A stretch of 64,000 nt of DNA from Clarireedia homoeocarpa (lineage: Eukaryota > Ascomycota > Leotiomycetes > Helotiales > Rutstroemiaceae), in NCBI GenBank assembly GCA_001465935.1, contig LNKV01000003.1:1060363-1124362 (forward strand), written 5' to 3'. The translations under genes were made by a program, and so were the position numbers. Position 1 is the first letter of the stretch. Each line of letters begins with the position of its first letter. Positions 1 through 12,174 of the stretch are shown here, piece after piece. The notes beneath the pieces are model-generated. The model saw nothing but the letters and a program-made list of their open reading frames with translations, was not told the origin of the DNA and searched no databases.

Positions 1-1191
1 GCCTCCCTCAGGGTAATCCCCACCCTTGACCTCCTTGCCCGGCAACTGGCTCTCCAGCTCCGGGAAGTTCTTCCGGATGATCTCGCAGAGCTCCCTGTTG
101 CTGAAGTAGCCCGCCGTCACGAAGAACCGCTTCCCGGCCGCTTCGGGCACTTCAATCGCTTTGACGTGCGCGAGCGCCAAATCCCGCACGTCGGTCCAGA
201 TGAAGGTGCCCGTTTCGGGGATCGCCTCTTTGTATTTCCCCGTCATCAGGTCCCGCACGCGGTGGCTCGATGTGTTGAGGGCTGAGAGCGAGTTCAGGTA
301 GTGCACGATGGGGCCGAACACCAAAGGGGGATTCATGGTGCTGAGAGTGAAGTTGGGTTTCTCCTTCTCGACGAATTCCCAGGCGGCTTTCTCGGCAAAG
401 GTTTTCGATGCGCGGTAGCCGTAGGCGGGGCTGGTGTCGGCTTCTTCGAGGGTTATCGGGTTCCAGTCTGCTTCGCTGTAGGTGTGTGATGGGGCGTTGC
501 CTTTGGAAGCGTCGAGGATGGCGGCGAAGGAGCTGGTTACTACGACGTGCTTTACAGAGGGGGCGTAAGCTTTAATGGCGCGTAGGATACCAGTGGTGCC
601 GATGATGGCGGGGTCGAGGAGGTCTTTCTTGGTATCGGTTACGTTCAAGTGGAACTGAGGTTTTATTTAGCTTTGTTTCTTCTACTTTTCTATTTCAATA
701 CGATGTCGGATATTCAGATGCGTGCGAGCATTGAAGAACAAGATAAAAGCAAACGGAAGTCACTTACAGGACTAGCAGTGTGAATAACCGCTTCCAATTC
801 ACCAGACGTCTTGACACATTCATCGAAAGCGCCTTCCTGAGCAATATCCTCTACGATTCGGAAATCGAGTTTGGAAGAGGGTACGTTGGGATGAGCGGCT
901 TTGATGGCATCGGCCTTCTGTTGAGAACGCACCGTGGTGATCACAGTGTGACCGTGCTCGAGGAGAATATTGAGGACGTGGGCGGCGATGAAGCCAGATC
1001 CACCTTGAGAATATGTTAGCTGGTGTATTTGGCTGCGATATTGATAGGCTCGGACTGCCAAAAAAAAAAAAAAAAAAAACGGAAACAAAAAAGCTCGTGA
1101 AGTGAGGTGCGGGGTAGTTATGGAATGGCGGGGGAATCAAGTGAACAGGCGACGAGATAGCCGTATACATACCAGTGAGAAGAACATGCAT
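1..1191 (-). CDS. NAD(P)-dependent ketoreductase, Gre2-like extended SDR (partial)
   Basis: Reductase of the extended short-chain dehydrogenase group that includes yeast Gre2 and plant dihydroflavonol reductases; these reduce aldehydes or ketones with NADPH in the cytosol. Exons are 1191-1173, 1003-768 and 654 to the window edge, so the C-terminus is missing (about 303 codons seen; the family is usually near 340). The first splice joins the nucleotide-binding loop TGGSGFIAAH at residue 6, which fixes the ATG at 1191 and the first intron. Further marks are HTASP after the Rossmann core and the catalytic YGYRASK (YxxxK). The first intron holds a run of 20 A on the plus strand. The substrate cannot be told. 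Family call is firm; yeast Gre2 orthology is not shown. Confidence 0.88.
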
Positions 1192-1908
1192 CTTGAGTTG
1201 TAGAGAATTTATTCTTGATTTCTAGTAAAGTCAGTCTGAGGTTGATTTGGGCAGGAGTTGAAGTCGACTTTTCAGATATTATGAACGAACCTATAGAACT
1301 TTATATATGGTGAAAGTAGGCACCATGTACCATGCACCATGCACCGTGGGGTTAAGGGATGACGTTGATATCGATATTTCCGTAGACTCCACTGTCAATG
1401 GGAGTGGGGGGACGCCATTGCCTCATGGCGTTCAGACTCGCTATTAACCGGATTTCATGCCATATACTATGTATAAGCAACGAGGTGCCCGGGTACACGG
1501 AATTGACTCATTCACCACCGACCTGCAAGTCGATGACTGTGTCCACCTTTGTGTTCTGAATAGTGACAAAAATCCACTTTGCCGATATTCTTTCCGTGAT
1601 GTCGTCTCCACCTCACAGCATTCTAGATAACTGGAAAAAGCATGGGCCAACGGAGATAAGCTATTAAATCCTTAATTTCACATGCTTTTAATGTTTAAAG
1701 CTAACTATTTGTACAGAATCTGAGTCTATTTGACTGGGAAAATGAACCGAAACATTGCAAGGAGATGTGGTATCTACAACAAAACAGACTCCTAATGCGC
1801 GACACTTTCTTATATCCCTGACGCCGGCGCTCAAAACTGAGGCATTATTAAGTAAACAAGGAAAATTCGTCTCGTCCTAACCCCGATCCTGACTGAGCGT
1901 GTGATCGA
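1192..1908. other. Intergenic: ketoreductase promoter and Vnx1-like 3' flank
   Basis: Apart from the TATA-like box and a short CACCATG-rich patch near 1321-1346, I see nothing. Short reading frames here have no recognisable domain. Confidence 0.5.
1300..1307 (-). promoter_or_regulatory. TATA-like box of the ketoreductase gene
   Basis: TATATAAA on the minus strand, about 110 bp upstream of the ketoreductase ATG at 1191. Position and sequence fit a core promoter element; no transcript data support it. Confidence 0.4.
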
Positions 1909-4900
1909 TCATTGTTGGAATGCATTCCCCGCCCTTCCTCTACCAATGGTTTTAAAACTACCACCGGCAGTGATAATGTCGAAACGACTTTCGCCCATAG
2001 CTTTGAGGTCTGTCAACCCAGAGAAGTAGAAGCCAACGACAACGACGAGATAGCTTAGAAGCAAGATCGATCCTTTGAAGTAGTTACTCTTCCCTTCGCC
2101 ATACATGTAACTAAGCAAGAAGACACAGAGGATAACTGTGACCATATCCCATTGTGGAAATATAAGACTGAACGTCCGATCGGCAAGATCAACTCCCTCG
2201 AGCCACTGCCCATTCACTGCGCTGAACAGAACAAGAGCCGGTATTTGAAGTAAGCACACTTGAAGCGCATAGGCTGAACCAATTTCCATGGACAATGCAA
2301 TATTACCGTTCATAGCGAAAGAAATAGCATTCTATGTATAGCGTTAGTATGCAAATGTGAAATGAGAGTGATAGACAACTTACAAGGAATTCGGTCGTAT
2401 TTGGCACAAGCGCAAATAGTGTGATACCTAAGAACTTTTCATCGATAGCTACATTGGAAAGAACAACATCCACGGTATTGACCAATATCTCTGCAATCAA
2501 GGCATACAAGATGGTGGCCCCGCACAGAATAATTGAACTCTTCATTCTGCTCCAGTTTGGTGCATCGTGGCCACCACCTGCAGCATGGGCTTCCGCATGG
2601 ATAGGCTCCTCTATTTCTGCGTGAGCTACACCAGTTTTTGCTGGAGTTAATTTGTGAGAGTTGTGTGTAACATTGGACGGCTTTCTGGCAAGGCGTCCTG
2701 CGTCTCTTGCAGCAATAGTAGCAGCAGTGGCTGCCATTTCAGCTACTTCCCGGGCAAGTATTGTGTTCTGAGCTTCAGAAAAACCGGGGATCTGAATGTC
2801 TGATCTAATACTATCTCCCATGGCACTCTTTGGAGGAACCATGTGTGGGGTTTGCGCGGTGCCGCTGGTGGCACATTCGTCATTCGAGTCTCGTCGTACA
2901 TCATCTTTCGGGCTCAAGCCGACTTGCTTTAGAGACTGTCCCAAGATGCGCTTGTAAAGCTGGGAATCGCGAATCTCGGTGCCCCGCATTTCCGAAGAAG
3001 TTTGATTGTTTTTCTGAATTCTTGCATGGGCTGCACCGCCAGATGGCTGCTGGAGAGTAGAGCCTTCTTGCTTCGGCTTTTCATCTACTTCATTCCAGAT
3101 TACCGCTGCATGGGTTCGCAGAGTGAACCATAGCCCGATAACGTAAGAAAGGAAGAGAAGAACGGCAGCGAACCAGCAATAAGGTCGAACAGCTTCGAGA
3201 TAGAATCTGTCATCCAGTGCTGGAGTCTGTGAGAAGTAGCATCGACGGCAATCGCGACTTGGCGAGGCATCGTGAGAGTCAATGCAAGAAAGACAATTGA
3301 GCTCATGCTATTCATGAAAGTCAGTCCACGTCGTGCAGAAGTTCCAAAAATGAGTAGCAGACTTACCGTGCCGTAAATTTGATAGAACAAAGTTGGCCCG
3401 AATGCTGCAAGAACAGCAAAAAGTAGCATTGTTGAAGTGACACCTGCAGACTTCGCGTTGAAGCGTTGAGTTTTCCTCTTAATCGCACCGAAACACATAG
3501 ACAAACCAGGTAGGAACAAGATACCGGCAAATATGCTTCCAATGACGCTACCTTCAACGAGCTGACCCTTTCCTTGATTCAAAGCAATACAGTAGAGGAA
3601 AACCTCAACAAGGGTAGAGAAAAATGCATTGATTGCAGCACCAAGTCCCATGGATGATTGAGCAGAAATCGATGCTACAGCTTGCCCTATAAAGTAAGCT
3701 AGGGGAATGATCGATAATAGTGCCATGATGAATAAGAAGGCTGGGTGAGTAATCGTAGTATGCATGTCGAGTACTTCTAAGAGAATCCAATAGTCAAGGA
3801 TCACGAATAGTACGACACCCATTAGGTTGATTAAGAAGATGTTGGTGCCGTCAACTGTGTACTTCCAATACTTGATACCTACTGCACGGTATGTGCAAAC
3901 AAGAATCGAGGAATTTGGTATAGAGCCACGCGAATAGGCAGAGTCGGATTGGAAAGACAGTGCAAGGGGGTGCCTTCGGAGATGATCCCAAAGTAACATG
4001 GTGACTTTACCCATTGGAATCCAAAACACTAAGAACCAACATATGCCAGAGACCAGGAAGAGTAATGGCGTGATTAAGCCGTAGAAGAACAGAAAGAAGA
4101 TGACGCGGCCTGTGTTCCACTGGCCACGACCAAAGAGTCTTCTTTTCGGGGGTCGTGCAGAGTGAGCAGAATCATCTCGCCGAGGAGCTGGTCTTGTGCG
4201 GCTAAGAAGACTGTCTGTCTCACTGGCACCAAACGAGTCGATACTTCTTCTTGATCGCCCAACGATTGAGCGATTGTTTTGCGGACCAAAGAAAAGCCTC
4301 CCATCCTCAATGTCTCCACTTTGCCATTGTTCGTACTCCATGATGGTGCGCCCTTCTCCTTCATCTTCAAGTGCATATGCTTCGTCCTGCTCCAGTCTAA
4401 CAAACTTTCCGAAAGGATACACCAAATAGCCGGCAAGCCCCCAGAGCACCCGGCCATATTCTATAGCACTTGGCGCAGCCCCGAAAATGAAGCATACGAC
4501 CGCTCCGAGGAAAGCTGCAAGACCCAGCCACCAGCCGAAGACGAGCGTCCAGATTAGATTGAAGAAAAGTAGCCAGTTATTGACACGACCACCAGGAGAT
4601 GAATGGATGTCACCTTCAGCAGTCTTCTGAACTGACCTGTTCTTCTTGTATAGAGCGGGTTTCCAGATCCTGATACCAAATGGATGAGTTTCATTTATTG
4701 CCTCCTGGCGATCTTTCAGGGTGAAGCTCTCGGCATCGCTTAGGTCTGCTTCATCATCATCCTCCTCATCATCATCATCGTCGTCCCGAACTGCATCCCC
4801 TCCAAGAGTTCCCTCACCAGATGCAGCCATAGGATCATCCTGAGTCCTGTCGCCAACAGTGGGTTCTTCGGCTTCGGCGGCTTCAGCTACCATTTCATCT

Positions 4901-5599
4901 TCTTGAGAGGAGTCTAATCTTGGTAAGGCCGGTTGAGTCGCTGCTGGCCGCCTCCTCACTGTTCCTGGTGCATGCCTCACAGACCCGAATCCAGATGTGA
5001 TGCCCCCAATCCCGAGCCCCGCCTGCCTATTCATGTCATCCTCCATTTCGTTAACATCGTCATCCACAGAGAATTCCTGACCTCGGTGTGGCGCTTGGAC
5101 ATTCGAAGATGCTCGGCGCGGCATTGGGGGTTTCTTCGGTCGTTGACCTGGCCGACCACGTTCGGAAGGGCCTAGCATGGGCGATCTCGCTGGCTGGAAC
5201 GACCGAGATGATTCCATACTATAGGGTTGAGGTCGCTCTGTGGCTAGGGAAGCATCGCTATTTCTGTGATCTGCAGACTGTGGGGTTGGTTGTATGGTGC
5301 CTAATTTTGGAGCGTTAGTAACCAAATTTTGGAACCTGAAACAAAGAGGCAGGTATGAACTTGGGAGGACGTGATCATCTCCTACCATATGATATATTAT
5401 CTGGCCTGCGGCGCATTGTTTCCGTCGACTGGAAGCTTTCTGAGAGTCCATCATTTTGGCCTGCGACACTTCCATACCGAGACAGGGGATGCTTGGTGTC
5501 TGTTGGGCTCGTTGGTGTTGACATACCGCTTGGAGTCTGGGTTGCAGGCTCTTTTGGGTCTTTGGTAGACCGAGAAGATTCGCCTGGTCCTGAAGACAT
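1909..5599 (-). CDS. Vnx1-like vacuolar monovalent cation/H+ antiporter (CaCA/CAX superfamily)
   Basis: Membrane antiporter expected to load Na+ or K+ into vacuoles in exchange for protons. Four exons (5599-5386, 5300-3367, 3307-2384, 2331-1909) give 1164 aa. The N-terminal 280 residues are disordered and acidic, with an Asp-rich run. Two hydrophobic blocks follow, then the alpha-1 repeat near residues 610-700 (GLGAAINAFFSTLVE) and, after a long hydrophilic loop, the alpha-2 repeat near 1000-1060 (VPNTTEFLNAIS). The alpha-1 repeat lacks the GNATE form of Ca2+-selective CAX proteins, and the long N-terminus is typical of Vnx1 rather than Vcx1. The splices at 3366 and 2383 are phase 0 and restore conserved segments (RPYCWFAAVL; FLNAISFAMNG). 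It diverges from the Rpt6 gene. The ion specificity is inferred from the family. Confidence 0.88.
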
Positions 5600-6094
5600 T
5601 CTGAGAGTACACGAGGTTGGGTTTCAAATTAGGTATATTTTTAACACATGAGAAAAACGATTCCGACTCGTGGCATGTCGAACGTAAAGCTTGCTTCTTG
5701 ACTTGGGTTGAATCGAGTGATTATAAGATTTGGAAGATTAGTTCCCGCGTTTTCCCACCGCAGCCGTCTTGTTTTGTGAAAGCTCAAGTATGCCAAGACC
5801 ACGACAGTAAGCAGATGATGGAATCGGTTTGACAGGAAAGTTTTGACGATTTTCTGGTCTGACAAGTAGTAAGATTACTGACGATGTTGGTTGTATTTCG
5901 TTGCAACTCGGTGCACACCGGTCGAGAAGATTACAGACCTAGAGATCTCTGCAGAAAGAAGGAAGGAAGGGAAAGGAATGGAAAAGGTTGGAAGTTGTGT
6001 TGAGGCTGGAAATGGATCAAGTTGGAAAAGCGCTTGATAAAGATCCCAGCTGTATTTTACTTCCGTAGAGTAGATATTCGCGAAATTGAGATCC

Positions 6095-6118
6095 GGCACG
6101 GGCACGGGCACGGGCACG
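6095..6118. repeat. (GGCACG)4 microsatellite
   Basis: Four perfect copies of a GC-rich hexamer in the Vnx1-like upstream region. Confidence 0.9.
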
Positions 6119-6390
6119 CACCCACCCAGGACCGAGAAAGTAAGGTGTGATGCTGGTGGGAGATGCGGGTAGTTCTACTAAGGACTGTAAGAGATCAGGC
6201 GGGAATTGATGGTCTTGCGCGCGTCTTGGCTCTGGATGGTACGAGGTCGTTGTCGAATAGAATGGGATGGTTTTTCGAAATCTTGGTCGGAAACATGGAT
6301 CCGCCGAGAGGTGAACAGTATCGTGCGTGGGACTATTCCAGAAGGACCCAAAAATGATACATCAGGTGGATAGGGTGCCAGTAAAGGTGT

Positions 6391-6415
6391 GAGGTGAGGT
6401 GAGGTGAGGTGAGGT
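6391..6415. repeat. (GAGGT)5 microsatellite
   Basis: Five perfect pentamer copies followed by a partial copy, in the divergent promoter spacer. Confidence 0.9.
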
Positions 6416-6621
6416 GAGTTCAGGACGAGGCAGTCCGGTTCCATCTAGATAGCTCGCATGTACGAGACGAGCGAGTAAGGTGAGGGTTACCAGCAGAACA
6501 AGGAACGAGGAGGAACAAGGAGAACAAAAGCAAACACCGCCACAAACAAATGATTCACGTCGACTCCGGAGCGCATGCAAAATGATATCAACATGAATCG
6601 AGCCTCCAGCCGATTAGTAAT

Positions 6622-6649
6622 GGATGGAGGATGGAGGATGGAGGATGGA
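6622..6649. repeat. (GGATGGA)4 minisatellite
   Basis: Four perfect heptamer copies just before the AT-rich stretch upstream of the Rpt6 gene. Confidence 0.9.
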
Positions 6650-7071
6650 GGTTGGACCACCAAATTATCACCAACATTCTATGTCCTATTTTATATAATA
6701 ATTAAGCCTATATAGATTATATTTTAAAAATTCAAGATAAAGTAAGTTAAAATATCCGTAAATTTACGAGTAAAATGGTCCAAGTCACGCACACTCTCTC
6801 TAACTTACACATTGTAAAACGCGTCGACGCTGTCAGCCTAAAATAAAAAAAACTCAGCCCGGAAGCGCTATAACCACGGAACAACCTAGCTTCTAGCTTC
6901 TTAGCTTCGTGCAACGCAGTTCGAACAGCAACGAGGCGAAACGATTCCTGTGGTACCTTACGCAATCGCTCAACAAAGACAGCCTTGGAGATTGAAACAA
7001 CATCGAACATTTTCAGCCATCCATACTTCTGCCACTTCAATTCTCTCCTACTACCCCCTCTATTGCTCATC

Positions 7072-8353
7072 ATGGCTCTCGATAGCTTCTTTCACAATAA
7101 GATCGAGAGCATGAAGCTCGAGATTATCCAAGGTCAAGCCGTACTACGCAGACTGGAAGCCCAACGAAATGATTACAACTCCAGAGGTACATCCACAGAG
7201 CTCTAGCAGATGCATCAAACAGCTAACCACATTTACCACGACAGTGCGACTCCTGCGAGAAGAGCTTGGCTTATTGCAACAACCGGGTTCATATGTTGGT
7301 GAGGTGGTCAAAGTGATGGGAACAAAGAAGGTTTTGGTGAAGGTGCATCCCGAAGGCAAATATGGTACGGAATTCATTGGAGGCTGGAGTGGCGTTTCAT
7401 TACTGACTTGCGGTCTAGTTGTCGATATTGCGGATAGTGTCGATATTTCGAAACTCACCGTTGGCAAGCGGGTCACTCTTCTGTCAGACTCGTACAAGCT
7501 TGAAAAGATGCTGCCATCCTCCGTCGATCCACTCGTTTCCCTCATGATGGTCGAGAAGGTGCCAGACAGTACATACGACATGATTGGAGGCTTAGATCAA
7601 CAGGTTAAGGAAATCAAAGAGGTCATCGAGCTAGGTCTGAAACATCCCGAGCTCTTTGAATCTCTCGGTATAGCGCAACCAAAGGGCGTATTGCTATACG
7701 GACCACCTGGAACAGGAAAGACTTTACTGGCAAGAGCGGTCGCACACCATACCGACTGCAGATTCATCCGTGTATCAGGTTCGGAACTTGTCCAGAAGTA
7801 CATTGGTGAAGGTTCAAGAATGGTCAGAGAGTTATTCGTCATGGCAAGAGAGCACGCGCCTTCTATCATTTTCATGGACGAAATCGACTCTATCGGTTCA
7901 TCTCGTGTGGAGGGTTCTTCAGGCGGTGATTCGGAGGTTCAAAGAACCATGTTGGAGTTGTTGAATCAGCTGGATGGTTTTGAACCAACCAAGGGAATCA
8001 AGGTTATTATGGCAACCAATCGACTGGATATTCTCGACCCTGCTCTTCTACGACCAGGACGTATCGACAGAAAGATTGAATTCCCGCCGCCAACTGTCGA
8101 GGCCAGAGCGGATATTCTACGAATCCACAGCCGCAGCATGAATCTTACCCGTGGTATCAACTTGACGAAGATTGCAGAGAAGATGAACGGGTGCTCAGGA
8201 GCAGAATTGAAGGGTGTTTGCACAGAAGCTGGAATGTACGCTTTGAGAGAACGAAGAGTCCATGTTACTCAAGAGGACTTTGATTTGGCAACGGCTAAGG
8301 TATTGAACAAACATGACGGCGCCGAGGTTAGTTTGGGGAAGTTATGGAAGTGA
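7072..8353 (+). CDS. RPT6: 26S proteasome regulatory particle AAA-ATPase subunit Rpt6
   Basis: One of six ATPases in the base of the 19S particle that unfold and feed ubiquitinated substrates into the 20S core. Exons 7072-7186 and 7245-8353 give 407 aa, the usual Rpt6 length. The N-terminal coiled coil is followed by the OB-fold segment (EELGLLQQPGSYVGEV, then VLVKVHPEGKY), which separates Rpt6 from the other five ATPases. The AAA domain has Walker A GPPGTGK near residue 190, Walker B IIFMDEID near 246, and the second-region-of-homology LRPGRIDRKIEF. The ATG was chosen because the short first exon encodes the conserved amphipathic start and splices in phase 1 (SR|VRLL). The last residues are LGKLWK, so the hydrophobic C-terminal tail is as in the family. 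Confidence 0.97.
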
Positions 8354-9597
8354 TTGTTGGGTTATGGCGGGCACGATACATGTACAACAGCACGATCAAT
8401 CAAGAGGAGACATCAATATAATCCACCTCTGATGGCTTCAAAAATTTAAACCAAATAGCTCCCTCATATCTTCTGCAATAGTCTGAGTAAGAAAAAACCA
8501 AGTCGGTGTAGTGTTCCGAGTGTCGGACCCTGCGTACTTGAGCGATCCTTCCCCGAACTCTCACGATAATGCAGATCTCCTTTTTTTTTTCTTGTTGTTG
8601 GACAGAATTTGCCACACAAATAAGCAGGAAACCCTTCAAGCCTTTGAGCGTGGGTGGGCTTGAGTTGGGCGATGGAGTGCGAAGTTGGGGAGCTTCTCCA
8701 CATTATTCCTTCACACCAACTTTCTCTGTTTTTCTTTGCATGCGTGATGGGGAGATGGCAGTGTTGCCCCGAGACGAGGCGGCCCATCCGTTGTTGTAAT
8801 ACTGACACTTCGCGGTATCATATATCCATGTTATAAAGCATTCAGAGAGTGGTATCTGGGGTTCAACAATGGCCGAATTTTGGATCTAGCATACATAGTA
8901 AGTTGACGGAGTTCTCTTTTCGGACAACAGTGTGAGACGCACCTCTCCTGTCCACCTGGGTAATGATGAGCGACTAGGACTGGCCAGCATAAGGTAAGTG
9001 GAGGAAAGGAGGTTAAAAAGGGTGGGGGGTGGTTTTTGGTGGGGGTAGAGGGACCTATGACGACGAAAGCTCCATCTGGAGCTCGTCCTAACCTTTTCTC
9101 GAGACCCTAGAGGTCGAGCTACTTTGATACCTGTATCGTGAACTTACTCTGCATGATAAATAAAAACATTTCAAAGACTCTCTTCCTCTTCCTCTTCCAT
9201 CTCATCTTCTTCTCTCAAAAACCCCATCGTTCCAAAGATTTATACAGCAACGATACTGCAGCTTCATAGATTTGTCAATTAATCAATTATCAGCCACAGA
9301 AAAGGTACGCACATCTCCCCTCCTTTACCCCGCCGTGGCGCGCAGATTCCATCAATATTTCCAATAAGCAGACGCACCCGGCATAGTATACCAATCCAAT
9401 AACCTATGTCTATCACCAATTACCCGTCGTACAAGCCTGCTAACTCCATACGTAGATCGTTGAAAGGAAAAAGGAAAAGGAAGTCTTACGAATACCAGCA
9501 CAATGAGCCACACGCTGCCGTTTCGTCAAAACTACAGGAAGTAAGCAAAAGCCGTCATCATCTGGGGACTTTCTAATTGATTTAAACCACCCTCAAA
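8354..9597. other. Intergenic: Rpt6 3' flank and pentulose kinase promoter
   Basis: No coding signal. There is a T9-10 run near 8581-8591 and a pyrimidine tract of TCTTCC units at about 9178-9220, typical of fungal 5' leaders. The kinase start at 9598 lies about 375 bp downstream of that tract, so a long leader or a leader intron is possible. Confidence 0.5.
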
Positions 9598-11951
9598 ATG
9601 TCCCTGGTTACTTCATTGCGAGAGGCTTTTGCTAACCCTCTGTCGTCTAGACCCTCGCGTCAAGCGAGCATAGAGTGAGTTCTCTCCCTTTCTAACACCC
9701 CCGGACTGCCGCAATCACCGTCGAACATCCGAAAGAAGTCGGTACAAATGGAATTGGCGGATATTGAGCATACTCAGTCAAAGTCGAATAAGAAATTTTG
9801 TATCCTGTCGCAACCCAATCGACATCAATCAAACGCGGGAACGATGATCAGCAATTTGCGTGGGTTGCTTAGGACCCTAGATTTGACATGCGAGCCGGGT
9901 GGAAAGCATAGCACCAAAGAAGTCTGTACTGACAGGTCTGCAGTCCGCACAATGACTTGAATCCTCATGTAGATCATTTCAGTAAGTTGGCATTTTTATT
10001 TACGTGCACAATGGCCTCCTGCCTATAATCTTTTTTTCCCGATTTTCGGTTCTTTGATCCTCTCTTTGTTGAGACGATGCTAATATATCTGCGAAATAGT
10101 TGGAATAGATGTCGGAACAGGCTCTGCCAGAGCTTGCATCATAGACGCTTCCGGTGATATCAAGGCCTGTGAGTGATAGCAACGATAACTATACGGAAAA
10201 CACAGACTAACGGCATTCAGTGGCTACAGAGAACATAGGTTTATGGCAACCCGAAGTTGGGTACTACGAGCAATCTACCACAGACATCTGGAGGTGTATC
10301 TGTATGTGTGTACAGCGAGCTCTAAGTCAGCATAACATCGATCCAACAACCATTCGTGGTATCGGTTTCGATGCTACTTGTTCACTCGCAGTATTCGCAA
10401 ACGACACCGACGAGCCCGTGCCTGTGACCGGTCCAAACTTCGCAAACGATGGAAACGACCGCAATGTCATCCTATGGCTCGATCACAGACCTGTCGAAGA
10501 GACCGAAAAAATCAATGCCACTGGCCATAATCTGTTACGTTACGTAGGAGGAAAGATGAGTATTGAGATGGAAATCCCCAAAGTCTTGTGGCTCAAGAAT
10601 AACATGCCTCCCGAATTGTTCGACCGCTGCAAGTTCTACGACTTGGCAGATGCGTTGACACATATTGCTACTGGCAACGAAACGCGAAGTTTCTGCAGTA
10701 CTGTGTGCAAGCAAGGATTTGTTCCGGTTGGAGTGGACGGGAGTGTGAAGGGGTGGCAAGAGGACTTCTATGAACAAATCGGATTGGGTGATCTCGTAAA
10801 GGATAACTTCAAGCGAATGGGAGGGGTCAACGGGGTGGTGAGCCCTTTCTTATAATTCTTGGCTCCCTCGAAAATGCTAATCACTTTTGCAGAACGGCCA
10901 TTACCTTAGCGCAGGAGAACTTGTTGGTACCTTAAGCGAGAAAGCTGGTCACGAGCTCGGTCTCCCAGCTGGTATCGCAGTCGGAAGCGGCGTTATTGAT
11001 GCTTATGCCGGATGGGTTGGTACTGTAGGCGCCAAGGTCAACCTTGGAGCACAACAGCTTGAAGTTGGAGTACCCAAGAATGATATGTCTCAAGCTTTCA
11101 GCCGTCTTGCAGCGGTAGCTGGAACATCGACTTGCCACCTTGCCATGTCTCGAGAACCTGTATTCGTAGACGGAGTGTGGGGCCCGTACCGAGACGTTCT
11201 CCTACCCGACTTCTGGATGGCAGAAGGCGGTCAGTCTGCTACCGGTGAGCTTCTCAAACACGTCTTGGAGACCCACCCAGCATACAATGAGGCTATGTCG
11301 ATGGCAGAATCATTTAACACAAGTATTTACGACTATCTAAACTCCCACTTGGAAGAGTTACAAGAGAAGCATAATGCTCCAACAGTTTCCTATTTAGGAC
11401 GTCACTTTTTCTTCTATGGCGATCTATGGGGCAACCGATCTCCTATCGCCAACCCGAAAATGACAGGTTCCGTTATCGGTCTCACAAATGACCGTAGTAT
11501 TGACGGGCTTGCCATCTATTACTATGCTACAATGGAGTTTATCGCCATGCAAACACGTCAAATCGTCGAGACCATGAACGGTGCTGGTCACTCCATCACA
11601 TCTATTTTCATGTCTGGTTCGCAATGCCAAAACAAAATCCTGATGGAGTTGATGGCCACGACTTGCGCCATGCCCGTTCTCATCCCAAGATATGTCCACG
11701 CAGCTGTTGTGCATGGTGCAGCCATGCTGGGCGCCAAGGCAGCGAGTGCCGATAAAGAGGGCAAGACCGAGGATCTATGGAGTATCATGGACAGAATGAG
11801 TAAGCCTGGAAAGGTTGTCCGTCCAGGGAAGAATGAGAATGAAAAGAAGTTGCTGGATATTAAGTACAAGGTTTTCCTTGAGCAATGCAAGACTCAACAA
11901 CAGTACAGAGACAGTGTCGACGAGGCGATTGCGGGCTGGGGTCCTGAGTAA
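9598..11951 (+). CDS. FGGY-family carbohydrate kinase, D-ribulokinase type
   Basis: Kinase expected to phosphorylate a pentulose, most likely D-ribulose to ribulose 5-phosphate, in the cytosol. Exons 9598-9674, 9944-9981, 10100-10168, 10221-10837 and 10893-11951 give 619 aa, close to the fungal/animal FGGY proteins (about 550-600). The phosphate-1 loop VGIDVGTGSARA follows the second splice, and RGIGFDATCS and ILWLDHR come next. The C-terminal lobe has WGNRSPIANP and IFMSGSQCQN. The last three introns are fixed by restored conserved sequence. The first exon (MSLVTSLREA) and the 269-bp first intron rest on phase and splice consensus alone, so the first 26 residues are less sure. Ribulose 5-phosphate would feed the epimerase coded at 55.4 kb, but the two are unlinked. 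Confidence 0.87.
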
Positions 11952-12174
11952 GGTGGATATAAGAAGATGAATGACTGATGATTGGGCTGGGATGTATGGA
12001 AGGTTTGGGCAAGGGGATATAGAGGTTTAGCTACCCGTGGGCTCATTTTCTTTGAGCGGGCGGAAAATAGATGTTTCATTTGAAAACAATATTGTAAACT
12101 TCATCGTCAAGATTACGCATGCCGTAAGCAAAGGTGCAACAGCTGTTTCGTTTGAGGAAGGCAGCCGTAGACGC

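Larger units (their letters stand above)
5600..7071. other. Divergent promoter spacer between Vnx1-like and Rpt6 genes
   Basis: No gene is supported. The spacer holds three short tandem repeats listed separately and a strongly AT-rich stretch at about 6660-6765. The AT block sits 300-400 bp upstream of the Rpt6 start. I saw no proteasome-associated control element of the yeast type (GGTGGCAAA). Confidence 0.5.

Noticed and set aside
6391..6649. CRISPR-like repeat array
   Set aside because: Units are 5-7 bp with no spacers; these are microsatellites in a eukaryotic promoter.
9748..9960. 70-codon frame before the pentulose kinase as a separate gene
   Set aside because: It lies within the proposed first intron and has no recognisable motif.
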